Source: Palsa-661 sp035535015
GTDB lineage: Bacteria; Actinomycetota; Acidimicrobiia; Acidimicrobiales; UBA8190
Direction: 5' to 3'
DNA: 64,000 bases
Assembly: GCA_035535015.1 (NCBI GenBank)
Contig: DATLQU010000036.1
Coordinates: 1 to 64,000 of the forward strand
Part shown: positions 26,212 to 34,049 of the stretch, one piece after another
Position numbering within the stretch: the stretch's first letter is position 1
Layout: every line of letters starts with the position of its first letter
Made by a program: the position numbers and the translations under genes
The notes under the pieces: model-generated
The model's database searches: none
What the model was told of the DNA's origin: nothing
The model's input: the letters and a program-made list of their open reading frames with translations, nothing else

Positions 26212-27806
26212 TCGCCGTCGAGGCTGCCGCCGTTCGGACCGGCGGTGGACGTGTACTGCGTGACGAAAACCGGACCGGTGGGCAGCCGGTCGCCGCGCCC
26301 CGCCGCGTAGCTGTGGATGTTCTGGCAGTTGCCCGGCCCGTCACCGGTGTACCACGCCACCCACAGAGGAACGGCCGGTTGGAAGTTCCCCACGATGCCG
26401 TTCCAGGTGTCGGGGCTCGTGTAGATCCCGACGGTGTTGATGCCCTGGTCACGAAGTCCGTTCAGAGCCCCCTGGATCACCTGGGCGTTTTCGGACAGGT
26501 TCGATGTCCAAGAGGCCTGATTGCTCTCCACGTCGAGCCACCAGGCAACGAGAGGGTTGACACCCTGGCTTTGCGCGTAGTGGAAGGCGAAGAGGGCGGC
26601 CTGGTAGCCGAAGTTGCAGGACTGGTCGCCGTTGCACCCGGGCTCCGCCGTTGCACTGGTGCCGTTCGTCATGTAGGCGTACAGGTTCAGTCCGGCGCCG
26701 GCCCAGGCCGCCTCATGGGCCAGGCACGGGTTGGGAAACCCGCCCGAGGATCCGGTGGCCTGGACGATGCCGACGATGTGGCCCGAAGGCAGCGTCTGAT
26801 TGCACGTCGGCGGGTTGTCCTGGAACCGTGAGATGTCGTATCCGTAGGAACCGGACGGGTAGGCCTCGTTGGCCGCGTTCCCGGTTCCCGGGCCGTCGGC
26901 CATACCCACGATGGGGGCGAACAGATGTTGGGGAGTGGATCCGAAGTAGCCGGCGTCACCGAAAGCGGTGACGGCGCCGTTCGAGTCCGTCAACCAGTAG
27001 CCGGCCGAGTCGGCCGCCGTCATCGACACCACCGGGTGCATGAGGGCGTGACCACCGAGTGATCCGTCGAAGGGGGCGTCGCCGAAGGTGAAGATCCCGC
27101 CGTCGGCGGCGACCAGCCAGTAACCCCGACCGTCGGGAGTGGCTGAGGCACCGACCACCGGTTGGGCAAGTAGTTCGCCGCCCGTCGATCCGTAGTAGCC
27201 GGCGTCACCGAAGGCGAAGACCCCGCCGTCGGAGGCGAACATCCAGTAGCCCCCGCCGTCGGGGGTGGCGGCCATGGCGATCACCGGCTTGTCCAGCCGG
27301 ATGGCGCCCAGTGAGCCGTAGAAGGGGGCGTCGAAGGAGAAGACCCCGCCGTCGGAGGCCACCGTCCAGTAGCCGCCGGTGGCCGGATCGGCGGCGATCC
27401 CTACCATCGGCTTGTTGAGCGGCCTGCCTCCCATGGAACCGTGGAACGGTGCGCTGCCGAAGGCGAAGACCCCGCCGTCGGAGGCCACCGTCCAGTAGCC
27501 GCGTCCGTCGGCCGTCCCCGCTGTGGTGGTAGGAGCGATGCCGACCATCGGCTTGGCCAGGAAGTGGCCGCCCATGGATCCCCAGAAGGGCAGTCCCCCG
27601 AAGGCGAAGACCCCGCCGTCGGAAGCCACGTCGTAATAGGCCGGAACCGATGACCCAGACGTGAGGGTCAGATGACGCAGCCGGTGGCCGGCGGCGGCAC
27701 CAGGCGCTCTGTCAGCAGGAAACAGAGCGACGACGGTACCGCCCATCAACAGCAGGGCGGTGGCGATCGCCGCCAGGCGCGGGAAGCTACGGAGGGGAAA
27801 AGACAT
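26199..27806 (-). CDS. Secreted SDGGVFAFG-repeat protein with C-terminal DUF1906 (GH25-like) domain
   Basis: A 535-residue exported protein. Residues 1-30 form a signal peptide (RSFPRLAAIATALLLMGGTVVAL). Residues about 58-303 hold six repeats of 40-46 residues with the core ASDGGVFAFGxAxFxGSxGG and PDGxGYWxVA, likely a six-bladed beta-propeller. Residues about 321-535 form a DUF1906/glycoside-hydrolase-25-like barrel with YGYDISRFQ (Asp324) and WWLDVESNQ (Asp425, Glu427), acidic residues placed as in lysozyme-like enzymes. Six cysteines in this domain could form disulfides. It may bind or cut a cell-wall polymer; catalysis is unproved. Such repeats recur in exported proteins of Acidimicrobiia, from memory. 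Confidence 0.82.
   Translation of the reverse strand: MSFPLRSFPRLAAIATALLLMGGTVVALFPADRAPGAAAGHRLRHLTLTSGSSVPAYYDVASDGGVFAFGGLPFWGSMGGHFLAKPMVGIAPTTTAGTADGRGYWTVASDGGVFAFGSAPFHGSMGGRPLNKPMVGIAADPATGGYWTVASDGGVFSFDAPFYGSLGAIRLDKPVIAMAATPDGGGYWMFASDGGVFAFGDAGYYGSTGGELLAQPVVGASATPDGRGYWLVAADGGIFTFGDAPFDGSLGGHALMHPVVSMTAADSAGYWLTDSNGAVTAFGDAGYFGSTPQHLFAPIVGMADGPGTGNAANEAYPSGSYGYDISRFQDNPPTCNQTLPSGHIVGIVQATGSSGGFPNPCLAHEAAWAGAGLNLYAYMTNGTSATAEPGCNGDQSCNFGYQAALFAFHYAQSQGVNPLVAWWLDVESNQASWTSNLSENAQVIQGALNGLRDQGINTVGIYTSPDTWNGIVGNFQPAVPLWVAWYTGDGPGNCQNIHSYAAGRGDRLPTGPVFVTQYTSTAGPNGGSLDGDYAC
26898..27632 (-). repeat. Six in-frame repeats inside the secreted protein gene
   Basis: The repeats are alike at the DNA level too: on the plus strand GCGAAGACCCCGCCGTCGGA recurs almost unchanged in four units. 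This suggests recent duplication or gene conversion between blades. Confidence 0.85.
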
Positions 27807-27974
27807 GGGGGGAGTAACTCGTCCTTTGGCTCCGTACCATTGTCACGGAGATCCCCGGTGGGCGCAACGCCCCCCCGACAGATTGCGTCCCCACCTGCAC
27901 TGATGGCGGTGACATGCCCAGCCGGACGGCGGGAGAACTCGGCGGCGACATCGCTGCCGGCGACGGTTCTGCGT

Positions 27975-29321
27975 TCAGCCCCGCAGGAGTTCGGCCACAC
28001 GGAACGACAGGTCGATGGCCTGACGTGCGTTCAGTCGCGGGTCGCACGTCGTGGTGTAGCGCAGATGCAACTGATCCTCGAGGATGTCGCCGTAGCCGCC
28101 CAGACATTCGGTCACGTCGTCGCCGGTCAACTCGACGTGCACGCCACCGGGCCAGGTCCCGGCCTCCTTGTGGGCGTCGAAGAATCCGCGCAGCTCCTTC
28201 AGGATGTCGTCGAAGCGACGGGTCTTGCGGCCACCGTCGCTGGCGAAGGTGTTGCCGTGCATGGGATCGCATGTCCACACCACCGGATGCCCGGCGTCGC
28301 GTACGGCGGCCAACAAAGGCGGCAGTACCCCGGCCACTTGGCCGGCACCCATCCGGGTGATCAAGGTCAGCCGTCCCGGGATGCGGTCGGGATTCAGTCG
28401 TTGGCAGAGTTCGAGGACCTCGTCGGCCGTCGCCGTCGGTCCGACCTTGCAACCGACCGGGTTCCGGATCCCCGACAGGAACTCGAGGTGGGCGCCATCG
28501 CCTTGACGGGTGCGTTCGCCCACCCAGAGCATGTGGGCAGAACAGTCGTAGAACTCTCCGGTGATGGAGTCCTCGCGGGTGAGCGCTTCTTCGTACCCGA
28601 GGATCAGGGCCTCATGGCTGGTGAAGAAGTCCACCTGGTGCAACGACTCCTCACTGATCAGGTCGATCCCGCAGGCCGACATGAAACGCAAGGCCCGGTC
28701 GATCTCCGCGGCGATCTGCTCGTAGCGACGACCCTCGTCACTGGAGGCCACGAACTGCTGGTTCCACAGGTGCACCTGGGAGAGATCGGCGAACCCTCCC
28801 TTGGTGAAGGCCCGCACGAGGTTCAGGGTCGACGCCGACTGGTGGTAGGCGGCGATCAGTCGATGGGGATCGGGCACCCGGGCGGCGGCGTCGGGGGCGT
28901 CGTCGTTGACCATGTGGCCGCGGAAGGTCTCGAGCTCCTGATCCCCGACCCGCTCGGTGGCCGAGCTGCGGGGCTTGGCGAACTGCCCGGCGATCCGTCC
29001 CACCTTGACCACCGGCACCCCGGCGCCGTAGGTGAGGACGACCGCCATCTGCAGGATGACCTTCAGCTTGTCCCGGATGCTGTCGGCCGAGAAGTCGGCG
29101 AACGACTCGGCACAGTCACCCGCCTGGAGCAGGAATGCCCGTCCGGCGGCCACGTCGGCCAGGGCGCTCGTCAGTCGCCGGGCTTCGCCGGCGAAGACCA
29201 GCGGAGGCAGGGTCGAGAGGGTCTTCTGGACCTGCTCGAGGGCGTCGTCGTCGGGCCAGACCGGCTGCTGGGCGGCGGGATGCTGCTTCCAACTCTGGGG
29301 GCTCCACTGCGCCGCAGACAT
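27975..29321 (-). CDS. aroG: Class II DAHP synthase, first step of the shikimate pathway
   Basis: A 448-residue class II (plant/actinobacterial AroG type) 3-deoxy-D-arabino-heptulosonate 7-phosphate synthase, condensing phosphoenolpyruvate with erythrose 4-phosphate. Hallmarks are WSPQSWKQHPAAQQP at the start, LLQAGDCAESF with the metal-binding Cys, VVKVGRIAGQFAKPRSS, RNPVGCKVGPTATADE and WTCDPMHGNTF. ATG 29321 is behind a possible leaderless promoter. It is transcribed alone, divergently from the oxidoreductase relic at 29360. No other aro gene is in the window. Confidence 0.95.
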   Translation of the reverse strand: MSAAQWSPQSWKQHPAAQQPVWPDDDALEQVQKTLSTLPPLVFAGEARRLTSALADVAAGRAFLLQAGDCAESFADFSADSIRDKLKVILQMAVVLTYGAGVPVVKVGRIAGQFAKPRSSATERVGDQELETFRGHMVNDDAPDAAARVPDPHRLIAAYHQSASTLNLVRAFTKGGFADLSQVHLWNQQFVASSDEGRRYEQIAAEIDRALRFMSACGIDLISEESLHQVDFFTSHEALILGYEEALTREDSITGEFYDCSAHMLWVGERTRQGDGAHLEFLSGIRNPVGCKVGPTATADEVLELCQRLNPDRIPGRLTLITRMGAGQVAGVLPPLLAAVRDAGHPVVWTCDPMHGNTFASDGGRKTRRFDDILKELRGFFDAHKEAGTWPGGVHVELTGDDVTECLGGYGDILEDQLHLRYTTTCDPRLNARQAIDLSFRVAELLRG

Positions 29322-29328
29322 GGGCTCC

Positions 29329-29334
29329 AGCGTA
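29329..29334 (-). promoter_or_regulatory. Candidate -10 element for the DAHP synthase gene
   Basis: On the minus strand TACGCT ends seven bases before the ATG at 29321. GGAG immediately follows it and could instead be a ribosome-binding site. It faces away from the plus-strand TAGGCT at 29348. Confidence 0.35.
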
Positions 29335-29347
29335 TGACCTGCAGGCC

Positions 29348-29353
29348 TAGGCT
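29348..29353 (+). promoter_or_regulatory. Candidate -10 element kept in front of the oxidoreductase relic
   Basis: TAGGCT ends six bases before the GTG at 29360, the same leaderless-type spacing seen at intact genes here. Confidence 0.35.
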
Positions 29354-29359
29354 CAGGAC

Positions 29360-29566
29360 GTGGCCCCCTTCTGGTTCGGTGTCCAGGTCTCCCAGGCGGC
29401 CTCGGCCGCCGTCTGGCGGGCTCGGGCCCGCCTGGTGGGCAGCGTCGACGGGTTGGTCGAGACCCTCGAACGCCGTCGTCGGCGGTGGTCGATGAACTAC
29501 GGGATCGTCCATGAAAGAGACATGGAGGCGTTGGCGCCCGTCGTGGCCAAGCTGGCAGGTCTCTGA
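29360..29566 (+). pseudogene. Internally deleted LLM-class F420-dependent oxidoreductase relic
   Basis: A 68-residue open frame in which the first 24 residues (PFWFGVQVSQAASAAVWR) resemble the N terminus of luciferase-like F420-dependent oxidoreductases and the rest (LVGSVDGLVETLERRR, then MNYGIVHERDMEALAPVV) resembles their extreme C terminus. Intact relatives are near 280-300 residues, so some 220 residues of the barrel, including the F420 and substrate sites, are missing. The junction near residue 24 keeps the frame. GTG start and upstream TAGGCT survive. It cannot fold as the enzyme; it is either a decaying gene or a reused mini-protein. The family assignment is by eye. Confidence 0.7.
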
Positions 29567-29571
29567 CGACG

Positions 29572-30207
29572 GTGGGAACGGGTGGGGACCAGGGCGCCGG
29601 TGGGGGAGAGTTGTCCCCGGGCTCCCGGGTGGGGATTCTGGGGGGGACGTTCGACCCCGTTCACGTCGGCCACCTGGTGGCCGCCACCTGGGCCCGTGAC
29701 GCCCTGGCCCTCGACCGGGTGTTGCTGGTCGTGGCCAACGATCCGTGGCAGAAATCCGCCCGCCGCCGGCTGACGGCGGCCGAGGATCGCTTGGCCGTGG
29801 TGGCCGCCGCCGTCGAGGGGGTGGCCGGGCTGGAGGCCTCCCGGATGGAAATCGACCGGGGAGGGCCGAGCTACACGATCGATACCGTCCGTGCCCTCAT
29901 CGATCTGGAGCCGACGACCTGCCTCCACCTGTTGGTGGGGGCCGACGTGGCGTCCGAACTCGACACCTGGCATGACGCCGCCACCCTGGCCTCGCTCATC
30001 AGGTTGGTCGTCGTCGATCGGGCTGGGGTGGCCCCCACCCCCGACCCCCCGGGTTGGCGGGTCGATCACCTCCGGATACCCGCCATCGACGTTTCCAGCA
30101 GCGAGTTGCGTGACCGGCTGGCCGCGGGGAGCAGCGTTGATTTCCTGATTCCGACCCCCGCCATCCGTTGCATATCCCGGCTGGGTCTGTACGCTGGCGG
30201 CAGATGA
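29572..30207 (+). CDS. nadD: Nicotinate-nucleotide adenylyltransferase
   Basis: A 211-residue nucleotidyltransferase making deamido-NAD from nicotinate mononucleotide and ATP. It shows GILGGTFDPVHVGHLVAA (the HxGH motif), VVANDPWQK, a DRGGPSYTIDTVRAL substrate segment, LLVGADVASELDTWHDAATL, and the C-terminal ISSxxLR-like IDVSSSELRDRLAAG. GTG 29572 is the annotated start; TTG 29611, closer to the conserved VGILGG, is possible. It overlaps the small membrane-protein gene by four bases, heading nadD-small protein-rsfS. Confidence 0.94.
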   Translation: MGTGGDQGAGGGELSPGSRVGILGGTFDPVHVGHLVAATWARDALALDRVLLVVANDPWQKSARRRLTAAEDRLAVVAAAVEGVAGLEASRMEIDRGGPSYTIDTVRALIDLEPTTCLHLLVGADVASELDTWHDAATLASLIRLVVVDRAGVAPTPDPPGWRVDHLRIPAIDVSSSELRDRLAAGSSVDFLIPTPAIRCISRLGLYAGGR

Positions 30208-30428
30208 GCAACCCGGCCGTCGAGACCACGGGGATACATCCGTTGGCTACGAGGCGTGAGCTCCGCCGGCGACGGCAGGAGCGGAGACTGTTGGCGCTTG
30301 TGGCCGCCGTCGTCCTCATCGGCCTTCTGATCGCCGCCGCTGTCATCGTCGGCCGCCAGCACCACCAATCACCGGTCTCCGGTCCTCCCGGAGCCGTCGT
30401 CGTCCACGTGGTAGCCCGCCCCGCATGA
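30204..30428 (+). CDS. Small single-pass membrane protein of unknown function
   Basis: A 74-residue protein: a short N terminus, a strongly basic stretch (RRELRRRRQERR), then one hydrophobic helix (LLALVAAVVLIGLLIAAAVIV) and a short outer tail. The basic-then-hydrophobic pattern predicts N-inside topology. ATG 30204 overlaps the nadD stop and its own stop overlaps the rsfS start, both as ATGA, so it is translated within the operon. I do not recognise the family. In other actinobacteria larger envelope genes can occupy this position between nadD and rsfS, but homology is not visible. Confidence 0.7.
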   Translation: MSNPAVETTGIHPLATRRELRRRRQERRLLALVAAVVLIGLLIAAAVIVGRQHHQSPVSGPPGAVVVHVVARPA

Positions 30429-30838
30429 CGGTCCCGGTCGAACCGGCCGAAACCGAGACAGGTCGGGCGGTGCCGAGCGAGGCTCTCGACGCCGCCCGGG
30501 CGGCGGACGAGAAGTTGGGTGAGAACACCGTCGTCTTGGCCATGGGACATCTCCTCGGCGTCACCGACGCCTTTGTCATTACCCACGGTCGGAACACGAG
30601 ACAGGTCCGCACCCTGGTCGACGAGATCGAACGGCGCGTGAAAGAGGTGTCGGGACGTGCGCCGCGCGCCGTCGAGGGCCTGCGTGATCTCCATTGGGTG
30701 CTCATGGACTACGGGGACTTCCTCGTCCACGTCTTCCATGAAGAGACCCGTCCCTATTACGACCTCGAGCATCTCTGGGGCGACGCGCCGCGCATCGTCT
30801 GGTCCGATTCCTCGCCCCGCCCGCCGGCCGACGCCTGA
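30425..30838 (+). CDS. rsfS: Ribosomal silencing factor RsfS (Iojap/DUF143)
   Basis: A 137-residue RsfS, which binds L14 and blocks joining of 30S and 50S subunits when nutrients run out. Conserved blocks are VVLAMGHLLGVTDAFVITHG, NTRQVRTLVDEIE, and GLRDLHWVLMDYGDFLVHVFHEETRPYYDLEHLWGDA. An N-terminal extension of about 20 residues precedes the domain. ATG 30425 overlaps the preceding stop. The nadD-rsfS neighbourhood is widely conserved. Confidence 0.95.
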   Translation: MTVPVEPAETETGRAVPSEALDAARAADEKLGENTVVLAMGHLLGVTDAFVITHGRNTRQVRTLVDEIERRVKEVSGRAPRAVEGLRDLHWVLMDYGDFLVHVFHEETRPYYDLEHLWGDAPRIVWSDSSPRPPADA

Positions 30839-30911
30839 CCGAGGCACCCGAAGACCCGAACCAGGCCTGCGCCCGGCGGTCCGGAAATCTCAGAAAAGCT
30901 GACACCGAACA

Positions 30912-31418
30912 GTGGACTCGGACGTCGATGTCAGTGTGCAGCAGGAGAAATCTCCGGTCACCGTCGCCGATGACGATCCCTTCACCGTCTTCTACCAGGC
31001 CGAGTATGCCGGGTCCGTCCGGTTGGCTCGTGCCCTCGGTGTCTCGCCCTCGGCGTCGGAAGACATCGTCCAAGAGGCGCTCGTCCGGGTCCATGAGCGC
31101 TTCGGCGCACTCGAGAGCCCGGCGGCCTACTTGCGCACCATCATTGTCAATCTGTGCCGTGACTGGCACCGACGTCAGGGCCGCGAGCGCCGGCATCTGG
31201 CCGCCGTCCGGCCGGCGACACCGGTATCACTCGGAGCCCGCGAGTTGCTCGACGTGCTTGCACGCCTGCCCTATCGGTGGCGCGCTGTCCTCGTTCTGCG
31301 CTACTGGGCCGACTGGAGCGAAGCGGAGATCGCCGCCGCCCTGGGCTGCCGGCCGGGCACGGTGAAGACGTTGGCCGTCCGGGGTCTGGGCCGATTGCGA
31401 AAGGAGCTGTCCCCATGA
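30912..31418 (+). CDS. ECF-type (SigE family) RNA polymerase sigma factor
   Basis: A 168-residue group 4 sigma factor. Region 2 includes FTVFYQAEYAGSVRLARAL and SEDIVQEALVRVHERF (core binding and -10 recognition); region 4 is LARLPYRWRAVLVLRYWADWSEAEIAAALGCRPGTVKTLAVRGL, with the helix-turn-helix for -35 recognition. It lacks region 3, as expected. GTG 30912. The next gene starts on an ATGA overlap and encodes a membrane protein that is the likely anti-sigma partner. Its regulon and autoregulation cannot be judged; no clear ECF promoter is visible upstream. Confidence 0.9.
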   Translation: MDSDVDVSVQQEKSPVTVADDDPFTVFYQAEYAGSVRLARALGVSPSASEDIVQEALVRVHERFGALESPAAYLRTIIVNLCRDWHRRQGRERRHLAAVRPATPVSLGARELLDVLARLPYRWRAVLVLRYWADWSEAEIAAALGCRPGTVKTLAVRGLGRLRKELSP

Positions 31419-32542
31419 CCGATCCCGATCAGACCGTCCTCCGCTTGCGGTCCGCTGTGGACGAGTTGGTGACCAATGTCCCGGCCGTCGCGCCGTCCCC
31501 GGCCCTCGTGTCGTCCCCCGTCTCTGTCGGCCGGGTTCCGGCTGGCCGCCGACGAGGTTGGCAACGACCGCTCGCCCTGATCTCGATCGCCGTGGCCGCC
31601 GCCTCCGTTGTCGCCGCCCTCATGGTGTCCTTCGGCCCCCGGTCGACCCCTCCGACGTCGGTGGCCCCGCTGCCGGTGAAGCCCATCGGTGTGGCCGACG
31701 CCCCTCCGGGATGGATCACCCTTCCGTTCCTGCTGCCCCCGGCCGATGCCGTCATCGACAATGCCACGGTGGTGACGGGCCCCGTCCCGGTTCCGAACGC
31801 CGGAACCTACGAGCAGGTCTACCGGGGACCCGACACCATTAATCCCGCGCAGTTGTTGATTACGACGGTTCTGGCCCGAGCTGGGGCCTTGGCCGACTAC
31901 GCGTCTGAGAGCCAGACACTGGCCATGGACGGCACCACCGCCTACATGACGAACGGCCACCATCGCCAGCTCTTGTGGCAGACGGCGGATGGGGTGGTGG
32001 TGTCGCTCGAGTCCACCGGCATGACATCGTCCGATCTGGTGGCCGCCGGACAACGGGTCGCCCCGCGCCCGGCGGCTCAATTGGGCGTGGATGTCTCGGG
32101 TGTGCTTCCCGACGGGCTGGTCTTCGCCGGCGAGGGATTCGCCAGCGGCGACACGGGACAGAACCAGGACACCGTCTTCTTCCATGTAGCCGCCTGCCAC
32201 GCCTACGCCCAGGTCTGGGCGGGCTCCGCCGCCGATTTCGCGCCCGTGGCCATCGTCTCGGACGCCACTCGGATCGTGAGCATCGGCGGGACCCGGGTTC
32301 TGTCCGTCCGGTTCGGCTCGACCTCGGCTCTGCTCTGGAACGAAGGACCGGGTATTGACGTCCGGCTCCAGGGCAGCGGCTGTGACCTGTCCGCCATCGC
32401 CGCCGGCATCAGGGTCGTCGATTCGGCCACCTGGACGTCGGAGATCTCGTCGCTCGGCACCAAGGCGACGTCCTATGCCCCTCGTCGGCCGCCGGCCTCA
32501 GCCACCCTGCCGGGGCCGGGGACCTACGGACTGGCCCATTGA
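31415..32542 (+). CDS. Single-pass membrane protein, putative anti-sigma partner
   Basis: A 375-residue protein with a cytoplasmic N terminus of about 49 residues, one membrane helix (LALISIAVAAASVVAALMVSF, about 53-73) and a large extracytoplasmic domain. Its start overlaps the sigma factor stop, the arrangement typical of an anti-sigma factor. However the N-terminal part lacks a recognisable HxxxCxxC zinc anti-sigma motif and is short, so inhibition would have to use another mode. The outer domain (MDGTTAYMTNGHHRQLLWQTADGVVVSLES) resembles the sensor domains seen in such partners only in general terms. Function is inferred from coupling. Confidence 0.65.
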   Translation: MTDPDQTVLRLRSAVDELVTNVPAVAPSPALVSSPVSVGRVPAGRRRGWQRPLALISIAVAAASVVAALMVSFGPRSTPPTSVAPLPVKPIGVADAPPGWITLPFLLPPADAVIDNATVVTGPVPVPNAGTYEQVYRGPDTINPAQLLITTVLARAGALADYASESQTLAMDGTTAYMTNGHHRQLLWQTADGVVVSLESTGMTSSDLVAAGQRVAPRPAAQLGVDVSGVLPDGLVFAGEGFASGDTGQNQDTVFFHVAACHAYAQVWAGSAADFAPVAIVSDATRIVSIGGTRVLSVRFGSTSALLWNEGPGIDVRLQGSGCDLSAIAAGIRVVDSATWTSEISSLGTKATSYAPRRPPASATLPGPGTYGLAH

Positions 32543-32574
32543 GCCGGGGACAAATGCCGGACTCCGGGTGCGCT

Positions 32575-32613
32575 GCCCATCCACCGTGCCCATCCACCGT
32601 GCCCATCCACCGG
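32575..32613. repeat. Three copies of a 13-bp tandem repeat
   Basis: GCCCATCCACCGT occurs twice and then once more ending in G, directly upstream of the -35-like TTGCCG of the next gene. It might be an operator-like spacing element or simple slippage. Confidence 0.85.
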
Positions 32614-32643
32614 TTGCCGATCTATCGGGAGACGATCTAGTCT
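32614..32643 (+). promoter_or_regulatory. Candidate promoter of the exported protein gene at 32650
   Basis: TTGCCG (32614-32619), an 18-base spacer, and TAGTCT (32638-32643), which ends six bases before the ATG. This is one of the clearer leaderless-type promoters in the window because a -35 is also visible. Confidence 0.5.
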
Positions 32644-32649
32644 CGGCGG

Positions 32650-33387
32650 ATGATCACCAGGCGCGTGACGGTCTGTGGCCTGAGCGTCGGACTCCCCGCC
32701 GGGGCCAGAGTCCGACGGGCGGCACTGGCCACGAGCGTGGTGGTGAGCGCATCGGCGTTCGCCTCATGCGTCGGGTCGAGATCTGATGCCCAGATCGCCC
32801 TCGTGGTGGCCCATGCGCAACAGGCCGCGGCCGATGTCAGTTACCTCCCGGTCGAAGTCGGTGGCCGGTGGGTCCTGTCGGGTCCCGAGGGAGTATGGCG
32901 GCAGAGCGAGATCAGCACACGCAGTGCACCATGGCATTGGAACGCGGCGCGCTGCACAGTGTTGAACGCATCGCTGGTCCCTGGAATGCGGACCTTCATG
33001 CACCGAGAGCTGACCGCCTTGTTCACGAGGCCTTTGGCGGCGTCACTCGAGTCGCGACTTCTTCACAAGGTGCAGATCTCCACGAAATCCCGTTGCGTCA
33101 AGAACAATCCCACGCTCACTGTGGGACCTCCAGGTCCCATCCTCGAGCGGACACGAGTCTCCAAGGTGGACGTGACGGGTATGAACGCCACTGTCACGGC
33201 TCGGGTCACTGTCACTGATTGGCAGGGCGGCGTCACTGACCGAGTGACGTCAGCGAGCGGCCGGGCCGTCGGTTGGGCGGTCGTGCACGGACAGCTGGAC
33301 GCGCGTTATGTCCTGGATCGAGATGCGTCGGGCCAATGGAAGGTCAGTTCGTACCGCTCGACATTCGCACCCGGGTCGGAACCATGA
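32650..33387 (+). CDS. Exported protein of unknown function, possible lipoprotein
   Basis: A 245-residue protein. A basic start and hydrophobic stretch (AALATSVVVSASAFASCVGS, about 23-42) form a signal peptide; AFASC could serve as a loose lipobox with Cys38, though Phe at -3 is atypical. The mature part has two further Cys (ARCTVLN and KSRCVKN) and a beta-rich C-terminal segment (VDVTGMNATVTARVTVTDW) resembling NTF2-like domains that follow a peptide in the wall, for example the associated domains of Mce-type proteins. I do not recognise a family. It is monocistronic and convergent with the GerMN lipoprotein gene, 20 bp apart. Confidence 0.65.
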   Translation: MITRRVTVCGLSVGLPAGARVRRAALATSVVVSASAFASCVGSRSDAQIALVVAHAQQAAADVSYLPVEVGGRWVLSGPEGVWRQSEISTRSAPWHWNAARCTVLNASLVPGMRTFMHRELTALFTRPLAASLESRLLHKVQISTKSRCVKNNPTLTVGPPGPILERTRVSKVDVTGMNATVTARVTVTDWQGGVTDRVTSASGRAVGWAVVHGQLDARYVLDRDASGQWKVSSYRSTFAPGSEP

Positions 33388-33407
33388 GGCGACCAACGGG
33401 TCGTTCG

Positions 33408-34049
33408 TCAACTGTTGGTGCTTCCCCCGGGAGCGAGGGCGGCGAACTGCGCCGGAGTGGCCACGGCCACCTGGGCTCCGCTGGCCACGGGGACCTTCAC
33501 GGCCCGACCGGCCAGCTCGAAGGTCACGCCGGTCACGCCGGTGACGCCGGTGGCACTGAAGACGATCTGGGCCACGGCCTCGATCTGCGCCTGTCCCACC
33601 AGTTGGGCGAAGTTGACGCCCAGGTTGACGGTGGCCACGCCCCCCTGGCCGACCACCGCGGCGAGCACCGTCGTCTGAGAGGGAACGGCGCTCCCCAGGC
33701 CGGCCGCGGCCTCGGCATTGGTGGGGCCGACGACCAAGGCGCCCAGCACGGCGCTGAGCGCCTCCTGGCTGGCCGGCACCTGCCGGGCCACGGCCGCCAA
33801 CCGGCCCGACGGGCCCACCAGGAAGATCCGTATGGCCGCCGATGCCGGCGAGGGAGCCGACGTGGTCGTCGAGCGCGACGACGGGCGTAACAGCCCGAAG
33901 GGGACGCCGCGGCGCGGCAAGGTCGTCGGTGACCGGTCCACGGGTACGCCGCATCCGGCCAGTCCGAGCACGGTCACGGCCACGACGGCGGCCAAGGGCC
34001 CCCGCCAGCGGTGACGGCGCCGGTTGCTCGCCGGAAGGCCACCGCTCAC
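33408..34049 (-). CDS. GerMN-domain lipoprotein, LpqB-like
   Basis: A 213-residue lipoprotein. The N-terminal signal ends in lipobox VLGLAGC with Cys33 as the acylation site. The mature part begins with a Ser/Thr/Pro linker, then IRIFLVGPSGRLAAVARQV and a GerMN domain (EALSAVLGALVVGPT; TVNLGVNFAQLVGQAQIEAVAQIVFSA). It overlaps the sensor kinase gene by four bases, giving the order regulator-kinase-lipoprotein found for mtrA-mtrB-lpqB in mycobacteria. Real LpqB proteins are near 580 residues and have an extra propeller-type C-terminal domain, absent here. It may modulate the kinase from outside the membrane. Confidence 0.82.
   Translation of the reverse strand: MSGGLPASNRRRHRWRGPLAAVVAVTVLGLAGCGVPVDRSPTTLPRRGVPFGLLRPSSRSTTTSAPSPASAAIRIFLVGPSGRLAAVARQVPASQEALSAVLGALVVGPTNAEAAAGLGSAVPSQTTVLAAVVGQGGVATVNLGVNFAQLVGQAQIEAVAQIVFSATGVTGVTGVTFELAGRAVKVPVASGAQVAVATPAQFAALAPGGSTNS

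Noticed and set aside
27807..27974. Riboswitch (for example c-di-AMP type) before the secreted wall-hydrolase-like gene
   Set aside because: The 168-bp upstream region lacks the conserved pseudo-repeat motifs that I would expect; no convincing structure.
32575..32613. Direct repeats as phage attachment site
   Set aside because: Only three 13-bp units, no integrase next to them; xerC at 38071 is a chromosomal housekeeping recombinase in its usual context.
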